Assembly: GCA_019119815.1 (NCBI GenBank)
Contig: DWWH01000052.1
Location: forward strand, 1-40,924
Reading direction: 5' to 3'
DNA length: 40,924 nt
Origin: Candidatus Eisenbergiella intestinipullorum
Lineage (GTDB): Bacteria; Bacillota; Clostridia; Lachnospirales; Lachnospiraceae
The position numbers and the translations under genes are program-made. A model generated the notes under the pieces. The model saw nothing but the letters and a program-made list of their open reading frames with translations. It did not search any database and had not been told where the DNA came from. Shown one piece after another: positions 33,401 through 40,795 of this stretch (position 1 is the first letter of the stretch; each line of letters starts with the position of its first letter).

Positions 33401-33609
33401 GGACCGTCATCCGTTCAAATGACGCGGATCAGGAGGTGCTCAGAGGCCTCAAGGCCCTGCCGGATGGGCTGGAGGAGCTGTACGTGGACGGGCTGTTCGT
33501 CAAGGCCTTCCGGGCGCTGAACGAAAAGCTGCCGCCGGGCAGCAGAAGGAGGGAAACCATCAAGAAGGCGGCTTCTCTGCTGATCAGTCAGGACAAGGAA
33601 AAGGAATAA
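30406..33609 (+). CDS. GT2-HAD-LARDG three-domain fusion protein
   Basis: This 1067-residue protein has three parts in order. A GT2 glycosyltransferase spans residues about 28-330 (LSVVIPVYQVDKYLPRCLES; DGDD 117-120; TED 222-224). A HAD domain spans about 370-580 (DVFDT 374-378; SDMYL 491-495; GDN 548-550). The third part is the shared domain (FVSRDG 673-678; YLYISRKA 700-707; LLFDLGYRANKE 809-820). The two latter parts parallel the gene at 27337. One polypeptide thus could both extend and trim or modify a glycan. AAAGGAAGG lies 3 bases before ATG 30406; the frame upstream to 30280 overlaps the terminator hairpin. It ends 6 bases before the pyruvyl-transferase gene. Confidence 0.88.
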   Translation: MTRNSRNNVPAETEKVLFDGGYSYDASIPVLSVVIPVYQVDKYLPRCLESVTEQTFQNLEIIVVEDCSGQKDRAIIESFCRRDPRIRYIRHSRNMGLFQARITGMKYASGEYFAFLDGDDSLSVDYYRLLMDRIRESSADMVIGDFADEYEDGRLEYYNFDNLRFRDIDLSGEKVYETFLGQHGLWFGWHTVWNKVCRRSLWDASRDVLEQFSRSHGRLVMTEDIAFSCVFWRYARRVVNCHGALYRYFHHAGQSVANSDLAKFSGSLNDVAAVFGFFRDFLIREGLFEKYQKDYEAFREVYIQFWTGNADALQEEADRRAGRRLIQKLFGHVRERNGKDHFHYSMRSSIASFEFYEDIKKNICSEQTQTVSFDVFDTLLVRPFLKPSDLFALMDDAFNEMVSARSYVDFQKIRMRTEEALRKELNMGVEEVRLGDIYEKIGSLFGLTREQTNELKDLELGLEERFIRARRTGKELYELAKSQKKRIICISDMYLSGAQVERLLRRCGYEADRVYVSGDYRMTKQSGKLYGVMLRMERTAPDRIVHIGDNWNSDVVMAKNAGLRSYHLASPVSMLKGENPGIYTGCSYRKIFGVSGKIYMGESAAEYLGIRCMLALVANRIFDNPYTAQFHPETDFNCDPYYIGYYLLGMHVYAVADWVLRTAREEHRQKVHFVSRDGFLPWKAFRILAESRGAHTDSGYLYISRKATAILQSGSAADVESYLNSFSSDSVSIRTPIDTFAVIAKEQYQNSLERLSESGLIYFGKTGGFPETMKLGKLLFEEYLDAQKAEAYIQQAKEHFQKLLRKGDLLFDLGYRANKEYILSSLIGRPVDCLYLYTNESRALERARRMGFSIRTFYDYTPTAYAAARELMFSETGPSCVGYDMQNGMAPLFDPDYQEHYFNEFVLNTMQEAALDFVRDFERTFRDTPVPFLYRGFDASLPFEFFLHYSAPADRQIFGCITFEDDSFAGKPSALTEEWQKAISYHRLDQDVPEKEVVRTVIRSNDADQEVLRGLKALPDGLEELYVDGLFVKAFRALNEKLPPGSRRRETIKKAASLLISQDKEKE

Positions 33610-33615
33610 AGAAAA

Positions 33616-34677
33616 ATGGAGAAAGAAAAGAAAACGGCGATCTTCAGCCTGAAACCGGCAGACGCGGCGGGAAGCGTTGCGGAAAAATATCGGGCACTGG
33701 GCGGAAATACGGGAAATCTGGTCTTTGATGAGGCGCTTTCCTGCCTGCTTGATGCGGACCGGGTATACTGGGATACGCCGCCTGAGATCCTCAGCCGGTA
33801 CGACCGCTTTGTCACCACCTCATACATCTGGATCCGGAAGGGGCAGGAGGTTGCCGGCAGTCTGAAGGCTGTCGGTGATAAGCCTCTGATCCCCATGAGC
33901 GTGGGACTGCAGGCGGACGACTATGATCCTGCCTTTCCGATTCACCCGCAGGTGGTAAAAGAGCTGAAAGCCATAGAGGAGCGCTGCGTCATCGGCTGCA
34001 GGGGAGCCTATACGGCGGAGATCCTGCACCGGCACGGAATCCGGAATCTGATGGTAATCGGCTGTCCCTCCGTCTATCCCTGCATCCGGGAAGGCACCTT
34101 CGTCCGGCAGTCTGCCGACTGCCGGCCCCAACGGACGGCGGCCAACTTTGCCACCTTCTGGAGAAAGCTCAGAGAATATGAGGTGCGCTTTTTGACCTGG
34201 CTCGCCCAAAACCGCTTTACCTTTATCGAACAGACGCAGGCCGGGCTGGAGGAAGCGTACTGGACCGGAAAACCGGAGGATTTCCGGCTGGTCAGCCGGT
34301 GGCTGGAGGGAAAAAAGGTATTCTTTTCCTGCCGGGAATGGCAGGAGGAGATGATGCGCCACGATTTTTGTCTGGGCTACCGCTTTCACGGAAATGTGAT
34401 GGCCGTCCGCTGCGGCATTCCCGCGCTTTTTCTCTGCGCGGACTCCAGGGTCAGGGAGCTGTGTGAGTTTTTCCGCTTTCCCATGCTTCCCGCCGGCGCG
34501 TTCGACGAAACGAAGCCCATCGAATACTGGTATGAAAAAGCGGATTATTCCGGCTTTCATCAGCAGCTCGGCCAAAAGCGCCGGATCCTGGAGGAATTCT
34601 GCCGGAAAAACAGCCTGCCGCTCAGAGGGCTGAAATCTTGCGGATCTCCTCTTCCCATGGTAAAATGGCAGATATAG
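33616..34677 (+). CDS. polysaccharide pyruvyl transferase family protein
   Basis: This 353-residue protein has the family pattern GGNTGNLVFDEAL near residue 29, PLIPMSVGLQ, IGCRGAYTAEILHRHGI (about 127-143), IGCPSVYP, and DFCLGYRFHGNVMAVRCGIPALFL in the C-terminal half, the motif that holds the conserved His of the CsaB/WcaK family. Members add a pyruvyl ketal from PEP to a sugar, or in some cases transfer other groups. A pyruvylated surface glycan can bind SLH domains, but no SLH protein is seen here. AAGGAATAAAG precedes the ATG, overlapping the upstream stop. Confidence 0.85.
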   Translation: MEKEKKTAIFSLKPADAAGSVAEKYRALGGNTGNLVFDEALSCLLDADRVYWDTPPEILSRYDRFVTTSYIWIRKGQEVAGSLKAVGDKPLIPMSVGLQADDYDPAFPIHPQVVKELKAIEERCVIGCRGAYTAEILHRHGIRNLMVIGCPSVYPCIREGTFVRQSADCRPQRTAANFATFWRKLREYEVRFLTWLAQNRFTFIEQTQAGLEEAYWTGKPEDFRLVSRWLEGKKVFFSCREWQEEMMRHDFCLGYRFHGNVMAVRCGIPALFLCADSRVRELCEFFRFPMLPAGAFDETKPIEYWYEKADYSGFHQQLGQKRRILEEFCRKNSLPLRGLKSCGSPLPMVKWQI

Positions 34678-34702
34678 CAGGCCGAAAAGGAGGGATTTGC
34701 TT

Positions 34703-35188
34703 ATGAAGCTGGTTATTACCATGAGCCGGAAGTACGGAACGGGAGCGAGCATCATTGCAAAGGAGCTGTCCGACAGGCTCGGCATTCCTGTTTATGACAA
34801 GGCATATATCGAAGAGCAGCTCAGCGGCCACCGGTATGAAAATGAGGCGGAGGCGATCCGCAGGCTCGCCGAACAGCCCTGCATCATACTGGGACGCTGT
34901 GCGTCGGACATCCTGAAGGGAAGAGAAGATGTCTTCAATATCTTCATCCGGGCGGACAAGGAAGACCGGATACGCAGGATCATGGACCGGGACAGCCTAA
35001 GCTACGACCAGGCGAAGGAAAAAGTGGAGCGCACGGACGAAAAGCGCGCGGCCTATTACTACGAGCATACGGGGAAGACCTGGGGAGACGTGAACGACTA
35101 CCATATGATCCTGGACACATCTGAACTCGGCGTGGAAAACTGTGCGGAAATCCTGATGCGCTATTTCAGAAAGCTGGAATATATCTGA
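34703..35188 (+). CDS. cytidylate-kinase-like protein (PF13189-like), short form
   Basis: This 161-residue protein resembles the cytidylate-kinase-like family: ITMSRKYGTGASIIAKELSDRLGIPVYDK (5-33), then CIILGRCASDIL, IFIRADKEDRIRRIMDRD and KRAAYYYEHTGKTWGDVNDYHMILDTS. The glycine-rich loop GTGASI lacks the usual GK(S/T) lysine, so nucleoside kinase activity is not certain. GGAGG (34689-34693) lies 9 bases before ATG 34703; a TTG two codons earlier is too close to the ribosome site. Its place behind the glycan genes might reflect a role with CMP/CDP-activated precursors, but such genes are common in Clostridia in many contexts. Confidence 0.75.
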   Translation: MKLVITMSRKYGTGASIIAKELSDRLGIPVYDKAYIEEQLSGHRYENEAEAIRRLAEQPCIILGRCASDILKGREDVFNIFIRADKEDRIRRIMDRDSLSYDQAKEKVERTDEKRAAYYYEHTGKTWGDVNDYHMILDTSELGVENCAEILMRYFRKLEYI

Positions 35189-35255
35189 GTTCATAAAAAG
35201 TGTGTCCCAAAAAGGAAGGAAGCAGCCGGGACTGCCGGATGGGAAAGGAAAAGGG

Positions 35256-36251
35256 ATGCGTTACATAGCAGATGCAAAACGATATGAAACAATGACCTAT
35301 CACCGCTGCGGGAACAGCGGTCTGATGCTGCCGGAGCTGTCGCTGGGACTCTGGCACAATTTCGGAGACACCGCAGCTTACGATAACATGAAGCAGCTGA
35401 TCTTCACCGCCTTTGACAACGGGATCACCCATTTTGACCTGGCCAACAATTACGGCCCCGCCTATGGGAGCGCGGAGAAAAACTTCGGGCGGATCCTGCG
35501 GGAGGAGCTGGGAGGCTACCGGGATGAACTCCTCATCAGCACCAAGGCGGGCTACGACATGTGGGAAGGTCCTTATGGGAACTGGGGAAGCAGAAAATAT
35601 CTGATCGCCAGTCTGGATCAGAGTCTGAAGCGGATGGGGCTGGACTACGTGGACATCTATTACCATCACCGGATGGACCCGCAGACGCCTCTGGAGGAAA
35701 CCATGGGAGCGCTGGATCAGGCGGTAAAAAGCGGCAAGGCGCTCTATGCCGGTCTTTCCAACTACGACGGCCCCACGATGGAGCGGGCCTGCCGGATCCT
35801 GGAGGAGCTGAAATGTCCCTTTGTCATCAATCAGAACTCCTACAACATCTTCAACCGTACCATTGAAAACAATGGCCTGAAGGACGCGGCAGTAAGGCAG
35901 AAGAAGGGCATCATCTCCTTCAGCCCTCTGGCGCAGGGCATGCTCACCGACCGCTATCTGAACGGCATTCCGGAGGACAGCCGCATCCGGACGGACGGCC
36001 GTTTTTTGAAGGAGGGAAATCTGACCCCCGGGATCCTGTCCCGGATCCGCGCGCTGAATGAACTCGCCGCAGCCCGCGGGGAAAAGCTTTCCCAGATGGC
36101 ACTGAAATGGATCCTGCGCGACGGCGCAGTGACCAGCGTGCTGATCGGCGCATCCAGGCCGCAGCAGATCCTGGATAACCTGAAGGTGCTTCAGAGCGCG
36201 CCTTTTTCCGAAGAAGAGCTGAAAAAGATCGACGCGATCTCACTGGAATGA
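35256..36251 (+). CDS. aldo/keto reductase (YghZ/L-glyceraldehyde 3-phosphate reductase-like)
   Basis: This 331-residue TIM-barrel oxidoreductase has the catalytic tetrad Asp61 (HFDLANNYGP), Tyr66, Lys97 (ISTKAGYDMW) and His138 (DIYYHHRMD), and the NADPH site near SFSPLAQGMLTDRYL and IGASRPQQILDNL. The AKR14-like start LSLGLWHNFGD and DLANNYGPAYGSAEKNFG fit YghZ-type enzymes, which reduce L-glyceraldehyde 3-phosphate or methylglyoxal. AAAGGAAAAGGG lies just before ATG 35256. It is 67 bases after the kinase-like gene and 13 bases before fkp, so it may be co-transcribed with either. Confidence 0.9.
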   Translation: MRYIADAKRYETMTYHRCGNSGLMLPELSLGLWHNFGDTAAYDNMKQLIFTAFDNGITHFDLANNYGPAYGSAEKNFGRILREELGGYRDELLISTKAGYDMWEGPYGNWGSRKYLIASLDQSLKRMGLDYVDIYYHHRMDPQTPLEETMGALDQAVKSGKALYAGLSNYDGPTMERACRILEELKCPFVINQNSYNIFNRTIENNGLKDAAVRQKKGIISFSPLAQGMLTDRYLNGIPEDSRIRTDGRFLKEGNLTPGILSRIRALNELAAARGEKLSQMALKWILRDGAVTSVLIGASRPQQILDNLKVLQSAPFSEEELKKIDAISLE

Positions 36252-36264
36252 CGCAGAAGATTTT

Positions 36265-39200
36265 ATGTCGGGGGATGGACCTTTGAATTACAAGAAGATG
36301 AAAAACCTTTTTCTCAGGCAGTCCTGTCTGGACTCCTGGAGCGATTATGAAAACAGCCTGACGAAGTCCAGCTTCATCCGCTGGGATTATCTGATCCTGA
36401 CCGCCTCCAATGAGGAGCAGGCGCGCACCTACCGAGAGCAGATCGACGATCGGCTGCGGCAGGGAAGGCTTCCCGCGGGTACCTGCTATGCGGTGCTTCC
36501 GGATCCGGACGGAAAGCGGGTGGGCTCCGGCGGAGCCACCCTGCATGTATTACGTTATATTGCCGAAAGAGAGCGGGAAAAGAGGACGGCAGAAAAAGGC
36601 GGTCCCGGTACGAGTCCCTTTCAGGGGCTTCGCATCCTGGTCATCCATTCCGGGGGAGACAGCAGGAGAGTGCCCCAGTACTCCGCCTGCGGCAAGCTGT
36701 TTTCTCCGGTGCCCAGGGAACTTCCCAACGGCTTTGGCTCCACGCTCTTTGACGAGTTCGTGATCGGTATGTCCGGCGTTCCTTCCCGGATCCCCGAGGG
36801 AATGCTGGTGCTTTCCGGGGATGTGCTTCTTCTTTTCAATCCGCTGCAGATCGACTTCAACGCAGAAGGCGCTGCTGCGATCTCCATGAAGGAAAGCGTG
36901 AAAACGGGGAAGGAGCACGGCGTATTTCTAAACGACGGTCATGATTATGTGGGGCAGTTTCTGCATAAGCAGAGCGAGGAGCGGCTGCGCGCCCTCGGAG
37001 CGGTCAACGCCCACGGGAACGTGGACCTGGATACGGGGGCGGTGGTCCTTGGCGTGAAGCTGCTGGAGGCACTCTATGGGCTGATCAGTACGGATGGGAA
37101 GCCGGACGAAGCCAAATTTCACGAATTCGTCAACGAAAGGGCCCGCATCAGCTTTTACGGAGATTTCCTCTATCCCCTTGCGGGTCAGTCCACCCTGAAG
37201 CAGTACTTTCAGGAGGCGGCGGAGGGAGAGCTCAATGAGGAGCTTCTTGGCTGCCGCAGAAAGATCTGGGAAGCGCTTCATCCTTTTTCCATGAAGCTGA
37301 TCTGCCTGTCTCCGGCGGAATTCATCCATTTCGGGACCACGGCGGAGCTGATGCGGCTGGTGACCCGCGACGTGGAGGACTATGAATTCCTGGACTGGAA
37401 AAAGCAGGTGGTCAGCACGGCTCCCGAGGGAGCGGATTATGCCGCTCACAACAGCTATGTGGGAAAGCGGGCGAAGATCGGGACGGGCGCCTATCTGGAA
37501 AACAGCTTCATTCTGGATGAATCCTGTGTGGGAAGCGGGAGCATCGTTTCCTGCGTGAAGCTGAAAAATGTTTCCGTTCCGGAAGGGGTGGTCCTGCACG
37601 GTCTGAAGCTTCTGGACGGAAGGTATGTGGTACGCGTCTACGGCGTGGAGGACAACCCGAAGGGAACGCTGCAGGGGGAGGGCAAAAGCGCTGCCTTTCT
37701 GGGAAGCACGCTGGAGGCTTTCCTTTCGGCAAACAGCCTCACGCCGGAGGACCTCTGGGCGGAAAAGGAAGTCCGTTCCCTGTGGAACGCCCGTCTTTAT
37801 CCGGCCGCTGCCAGCATGGAAGAGGCAGTCCATTTTGCACTTCTGACCGTAAAAATGGCACGCGCGGCACAACGCTTTTCCCGGCAGGAACCGGTTCCGG
37901 AAGCGGAGCCGTATTCCGGCCCGGAGCCGGTATCTGCTTCAGAACGTCTGGCCTGGCTGGATGCAGAACGCCTGAGCCTGCAGTCCGGCTTCAACCGGGC
38001 GGATGCGTCTGCGGCGATCACCTGGCAGAGAGAGCTGGAAAACAGGATCCTCACGACCCGCTTTCTGTGGAAGCTGGAAAGCGGTACATATTTCAAGGAT
38101 GCGCTTCAGGTATTTGGAGCCCACGGCATTGACGAAAAGATCTTTTCTCTGCTTCTTCAGGATGCGCAGGCGTCCGGCTTTTCCCTGAAGATCCGGGTCT
38201 TTTATGCGCTTGCACAGTATATGAAGGAGCGCCGTCTTTCCTTTGGCGGCATGGGATATGACCGTCTGGAGGCTCTCTGCTTTGACACCATTCAGAAGAC
38301 CATCTTTGAGGACGCCGCTGCCGGCCTGCCTGCCGCCGACGGCTACCGGATCGTGCAGGAAGCGGTGGACGTGGCGCTTCCCGTACGGGTCAACTGGGGC
38401 GGCGGGTGGACGGATACCCCGCCTCACTGCAACGAACAGGGCGGCACCGTGCTGAATGCAGCGCTGAAGCTGAACGGGATCTTTCCGATCCAGATCCGCG
38501 TGGAACGGCTTTCCGAGCCCCATATGGAGTTTGAGAGCACTGACATCGGCGCTTCCGGACGGGCGGACAGCGTGGAGGAGATCCAGGACTGCCACAATCC
38601 CTATGATCCGTTTGCTCTGCACAAGGCGGCGCTGATCGCCTGCGGCATCATTCCGCTGGGAGAAGAAAACGGCGCCCGGTCCGCTTCCCACGGATCCGGG
38701 GAAGGGACGAAAGAAGAAGGGCGGGAAAGCCTGCAGGAGATCTGTACCCGTCTCGGCGGCGGCATCCGCCTTTCCACGAGAGTGGTCGGCATTCCCCAGG
38801 GCTCCGGACTCGGCACCAGCAGCATCCTTTCCGGTGCCTGCGTCAAGGGCCTGTTCCGGTTTCTGGGGAGGGAGGTTTCTGACGATGAGACCTATGCCAT
38901 CGTCCTCGCCATGGAACAGATCATGAGCACGGGCGGCGGCTGGCAGGATCAGGTAGGAGGCCTGACGCCGGGAATCAAATTCATTACCACCAGGCCCGGC
39001 ATTCATCAGCAGATCCATGTGGAAAAGGTCAGGATCCCGGAGAAAACCGCGAAGGAGCTGCAGGAGCGGTTTGCCCTGATCTACACCGGGCAGAGAAGGC
39101 TCGCAAGGAATCTGCTCCGGGATGTGGTAGGCGGCTACCTGGGCGGACGTCCGGAATCCATCGATGCGCTGAAGAAGATGCAGTCTGTTGCCGTGCTGAT

Positions 39201-39486
39201 GCGTTTTGAACTGGAAAGAGGCGATCTGGATGCCTTTGCCCGGCTTCTGAACCGTCACTGGGAGCTTTCCAGGCAGCTGGATTCCGGCTCCACCAATACC
39301 TGTATCGAGCAGATCTTTCTCTCCTGCGAGGACCTGATCGACGCCCGATTCATCGCCGGTGCGGGCGGCGGCGGCTTCCTTCAGGTGCTTTTAAAGCGCG
39401 GCTGCACGAAGGAGATGCTCCGGGAACGCCTGCATGAGATTTTCCAGGAAAGCGGCGTGGATGTGTGGGAGACGGAGTTTGTCTGA
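36265..39486 (+). CDS. fkp: bifunctional L-fucokinase/GDP-L-fucose pyrophosphorylase
   Basis: This 1073-residue protein has two catalytic parts. The N-terminal pyrophosphorylase domain (about 35-470) shows VGSGGATLHVL (86-96), IHSGGDSRRVPQYSACGKLF (127-146) and LSGDVLLLF (183-191). A left-handed helix-like section follows (YVGKRAKIGTGAYLENSF). The C-terminal GHMP kinase domain (about 700-1073) has NWGGGWTDTPPH (710-721), the ATP loop GSGLGTSS (846-853) and STGGGWQDQVGG. Together they convert L-fucose to fucose 1-phosphate and then GDP-fucose in the cytoplasm. It is longer than the Bacteroides Fkp I recall (about 950). No fucosyltransferase is identified, though the glycan operon is next door. 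The start is uncertain; TTG 36283 or ATG 36298 are alternatives. Confidence 0.9.
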   Translation: MSGDGPLNYKKMKNLFLRQSCLDSWSDYENSLTKSSFIRWDYLILTASNEEQARTYREQIDDRLRQGRLPAGTCYAVLPDPDGKRVGSGGATLHVLRYIAEREREKRTAEKGGPGTSPFQGLRILVIHSGGDSRRVPQYSACGKLFSPVPRELPNGFGSTLFDEFVIGMSGVPSRIPEGMLVLSGDVLLLFNPLQIDFNAEGAAAISMKESVKTGKEHGVFLNDGHDYVGQFLHKQSEERLRALGAVNAHGNVDLDTGAVVLGVKLLEALYGLISTDGKPDEAKFHEFVNERARISFYGDFLYPLAGQSTLKQYFQEAAEGELNEELLGCRRKIWEALHPFSMKLICLSPAEFIHFGTTAELMRLVTRDVEDYEFLDWKKQVVSTAPEGADYAAHNSYVGKRAKIGTGAYLENSFILDESCVGSGSIVSCVKLKNVSVPEGVVLHGLKLLDGRYVVRVYGVEDNPKGTLQGEGKSAAFLGSTLEAFLSANSLTPEDLWAEKEVRSLWNARLYPAAASMEEAVHFALLTVKMARAAQRFSRQEPVPEAEPYSGPEPVSASERLAWLDAERLSLQSGFNRADASAAITWQRELENRILTTRFLWKLESGTYFKDALQVFGAHGIDEKIFSLLLQDAQASGFSLKIRVFYALAQYMKERRLSFGGMGYDRLEALCFDTIQKTIFEDAAAGLPAADGYRIVQEAVDVALPVRVNWGGGWTDTPPHCNEQGGTVLNAALKLNGIFPIQIRVERLSEPHMEFESTDIGASGRADSVEEIQDCHNPYDPFALHKAALIACGIIPLGEENGARSASHGSGEGTKEEGRESLQEICTRLGGGIRLSTRVVGIPQGSGLGTSSILSGACVKGLFRFLGREVSDDETYAIVLAMEQIMSTGGGWQDQVGGLTPGIKFITTRPGIHQQIHVEKVRIPEKTAKELQERFALIYTGQRRLARNLLRDVVGGYLGGRPESIDALKKMQSVAVLMRFELERGDLDAFARLLNRHWELSRQLDSGSTNTCIEQIFLSCEDLIDARFIAGAGGGGFLQVLLKRGCTKEMLRERLHEIFQESGVDVWETEFV

Positions 39487-39489
39487 AAA

Positions 39490-39502
39490 GGCAGCTTCTG
39501 CC
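39490..39502. terminator. small hairpin between the convergent fkp and radical SAM genes
   Basis: GGCAG-CTT-CTGCC lies in the 30-base gap. On the minus strand it is followed by TTTT, so it may weakly terminate the radical SAM transcript; on the plus strand it is followed by a C/T-rich tract. Confidence 0.4.
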
Positions 39503-39516
39503 CCCTTTCTTCCCTT

Positions 39517-40644
39517 TTATCTTCCAACCGCTCTCGCCATTTCTTCCAGCCGCGGATAGGCATAGGAAAAGAAATCCCGGTACGCGCTGCAATAGGCATT
39601 CAGGCCCGGCGTGCGGCCGTCAGGAAGCAGCAGGCGGTCCCTGCGGCAGCCGTTGCGGCACAGAGGGAACCAGCGGCAGGAGCGGCATTCCTCCGGCACA
39701 TGGCGGGAGAGAGCGACAAATTGAAGCTCCTCCCGCTTCTGATTCATCTCTTCAAAGGAATGCTCCCGGATATTTCCCAGCTTCCATTCATCCAGCACAT
39801 AAAAATCACAGGGATAGACGGTGCCGTCGGCTTCCACCACCCACTGCTCGGAGCAGATGCCGTTCATGCTGCATGCCTCCGGGCGCTGTCCCACAAGAAT
39901 GCCGATCCAGTTCTCAAAGGTCCGGTTGTAGACCGGGCGGCCTGCCTTCCAGTCCGCATACCAGTCATCAAACAGGTCCTTCAGAAACTTTCCATAGCGG
40001 TCCGTGGTGAGAGAATAGGAGAGTGCGCCCTTATCTTCCTCAAAAGGATCGATGCAGGGGATATATTGCTGCCAGGCAAAGCCCTGCTCCTGAAAGAACC
40101 GGTAGATCCGGCGGATGCGTCTTGCGGATTTTGCGGTGACCACGGTGAGGATGTTGAAATCCACCTGATACCGCTTAAGAAGACCGGCGGCCTCCATCAC
40201 GCGGGAAAAGCTCCCGCTTCCGTCCGGAAACTTCCGGTTTTCATCATGAAGCTCTTCGTAGCCGTCCAGAGACAGCCCCACCAGAAAATGATTGTCATGC
40301 AGAAACTGCGCCCATTCTTCGTCCAGCACGATGCCGTTGGTCTGGATGCTGTTATAAACGGCAGCATTCTTTGTGTTGTATTTCTTTTCCAGATCTATCA
40401 GATGTCTGTAGAAGTCCAGTCCTGCAAGCGTAGGCTCCCCTCCCTGAAAGGCGAATGTGGCCGTCTGAGACACCTGCCGCAGCGTCTTCTCCACCAGGAT
40501 CTCCAGCGTTTCTTCACTCATGAAGCCGCGTGTGGGTTCACTCCTGAGATTCATTTCGTCCGCATAAAAGCAGTAACGGCAGCGCAGATTGCAGCTTCCG
40601 GAGGCAGGCTTGATCAGCAGCGTGATGGCGGGTTGCTTTAACAT
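39517..40644 (-). CDS. radical SAM protein, anaerobic sulfatase-maturase family (SPASM)
   Basis: This 375-residue protein begins with the radical SAM cluster motif CNLRCRYCFYAD (Cys18, 22, 25), followed by AFQGGEPTLAG, QTNGIVLDEEWAQFL and GLSLDGYEELHDENR, all typical of anSME. The C-terminal SPASM part has CSMNGICSEQW, YPCDFYV, and CRSCRWFPLCRNGCRRD, which ligate auxiliary iron-sulfur clusters. Members oxidise a Cys or Ser in sulfatases to formylglycine. No sulfatase is in the window, so its target must be elsewhere, or it may act on another peptide. AAAGGAG lies 8 bases before ATG 40644. It has its own promoter and converges on fkp. Confidence 0.9.
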   Translation of the reverse strand: MLKQPAITLLIKPASGSCNLRCRYCFYADEMNLRSEPTRGFMSEETLEILVEKTLRQVSQTATFAFQGGEPTLAGLDFYRHLIDLEKKYNTKNAAVYNSIQTNGIVLDEEWAQFLHDNHFLVGLSLDGYEELHDENRKFPDGSGSFSRVMEAAGLLKRYQVDFNILTVVTAKSARRIRRIYRFFQEQGFAWQQYIPCIDPFEEDKGALSYSLTTDRYGKFLKDLFDDWYADWKAGRPVYNRTFENWIGILVGQRPEACSMNGICSEQWVVEADGTVYPCDFYVLDEWKLGNIREHSFEEMNQKREELQFVALSRHVPEECRSCRWFPLCRNGCRRDRLLLPDGRTPGLNAYCSAYRDFFSYAYPRLEEMARAVGR

Positions 40645-40676
40645 ATTGACAGCTCCTTTGCATGATATTTTTATCT

Positions 40677-40705
40677 ATCTTATCACATCTGAACGGGAGG
40701 GACAA
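40677..40705 (-). promoter_or_regulatory. promoter of the radical SAM gene
   Basis: On the minus strand TTGTCC (40705-40700) and TAAGAT (40682-40677) are 17 bases apart, about 33 bases before the ATG. Confidence 0.55.
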
Positions 40706-40751
40706 GCAGACAGCCCGCCCGGAATTTGATGATGCTTTTTGCCCGGCAATA

Positions 40752-40760
40752 TGATATACT
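40752..40760 (+). promoter_or_regulatory. possible extended -10 promoter reading out of the window
   Basis: TGATATACT (40752-40760) matches an extended -10 (TGnTATAAT with one change). A -35 at the right distance is not evident. It would transcribe the tandem hairpins at 40796-40924 as a leader for a gene beyond the window. Confidence 0.4.
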
Positions 40761-40795
40761 ACTCTCCGTAGTAAAAAAAGGCAGAAAAGAGTGAA

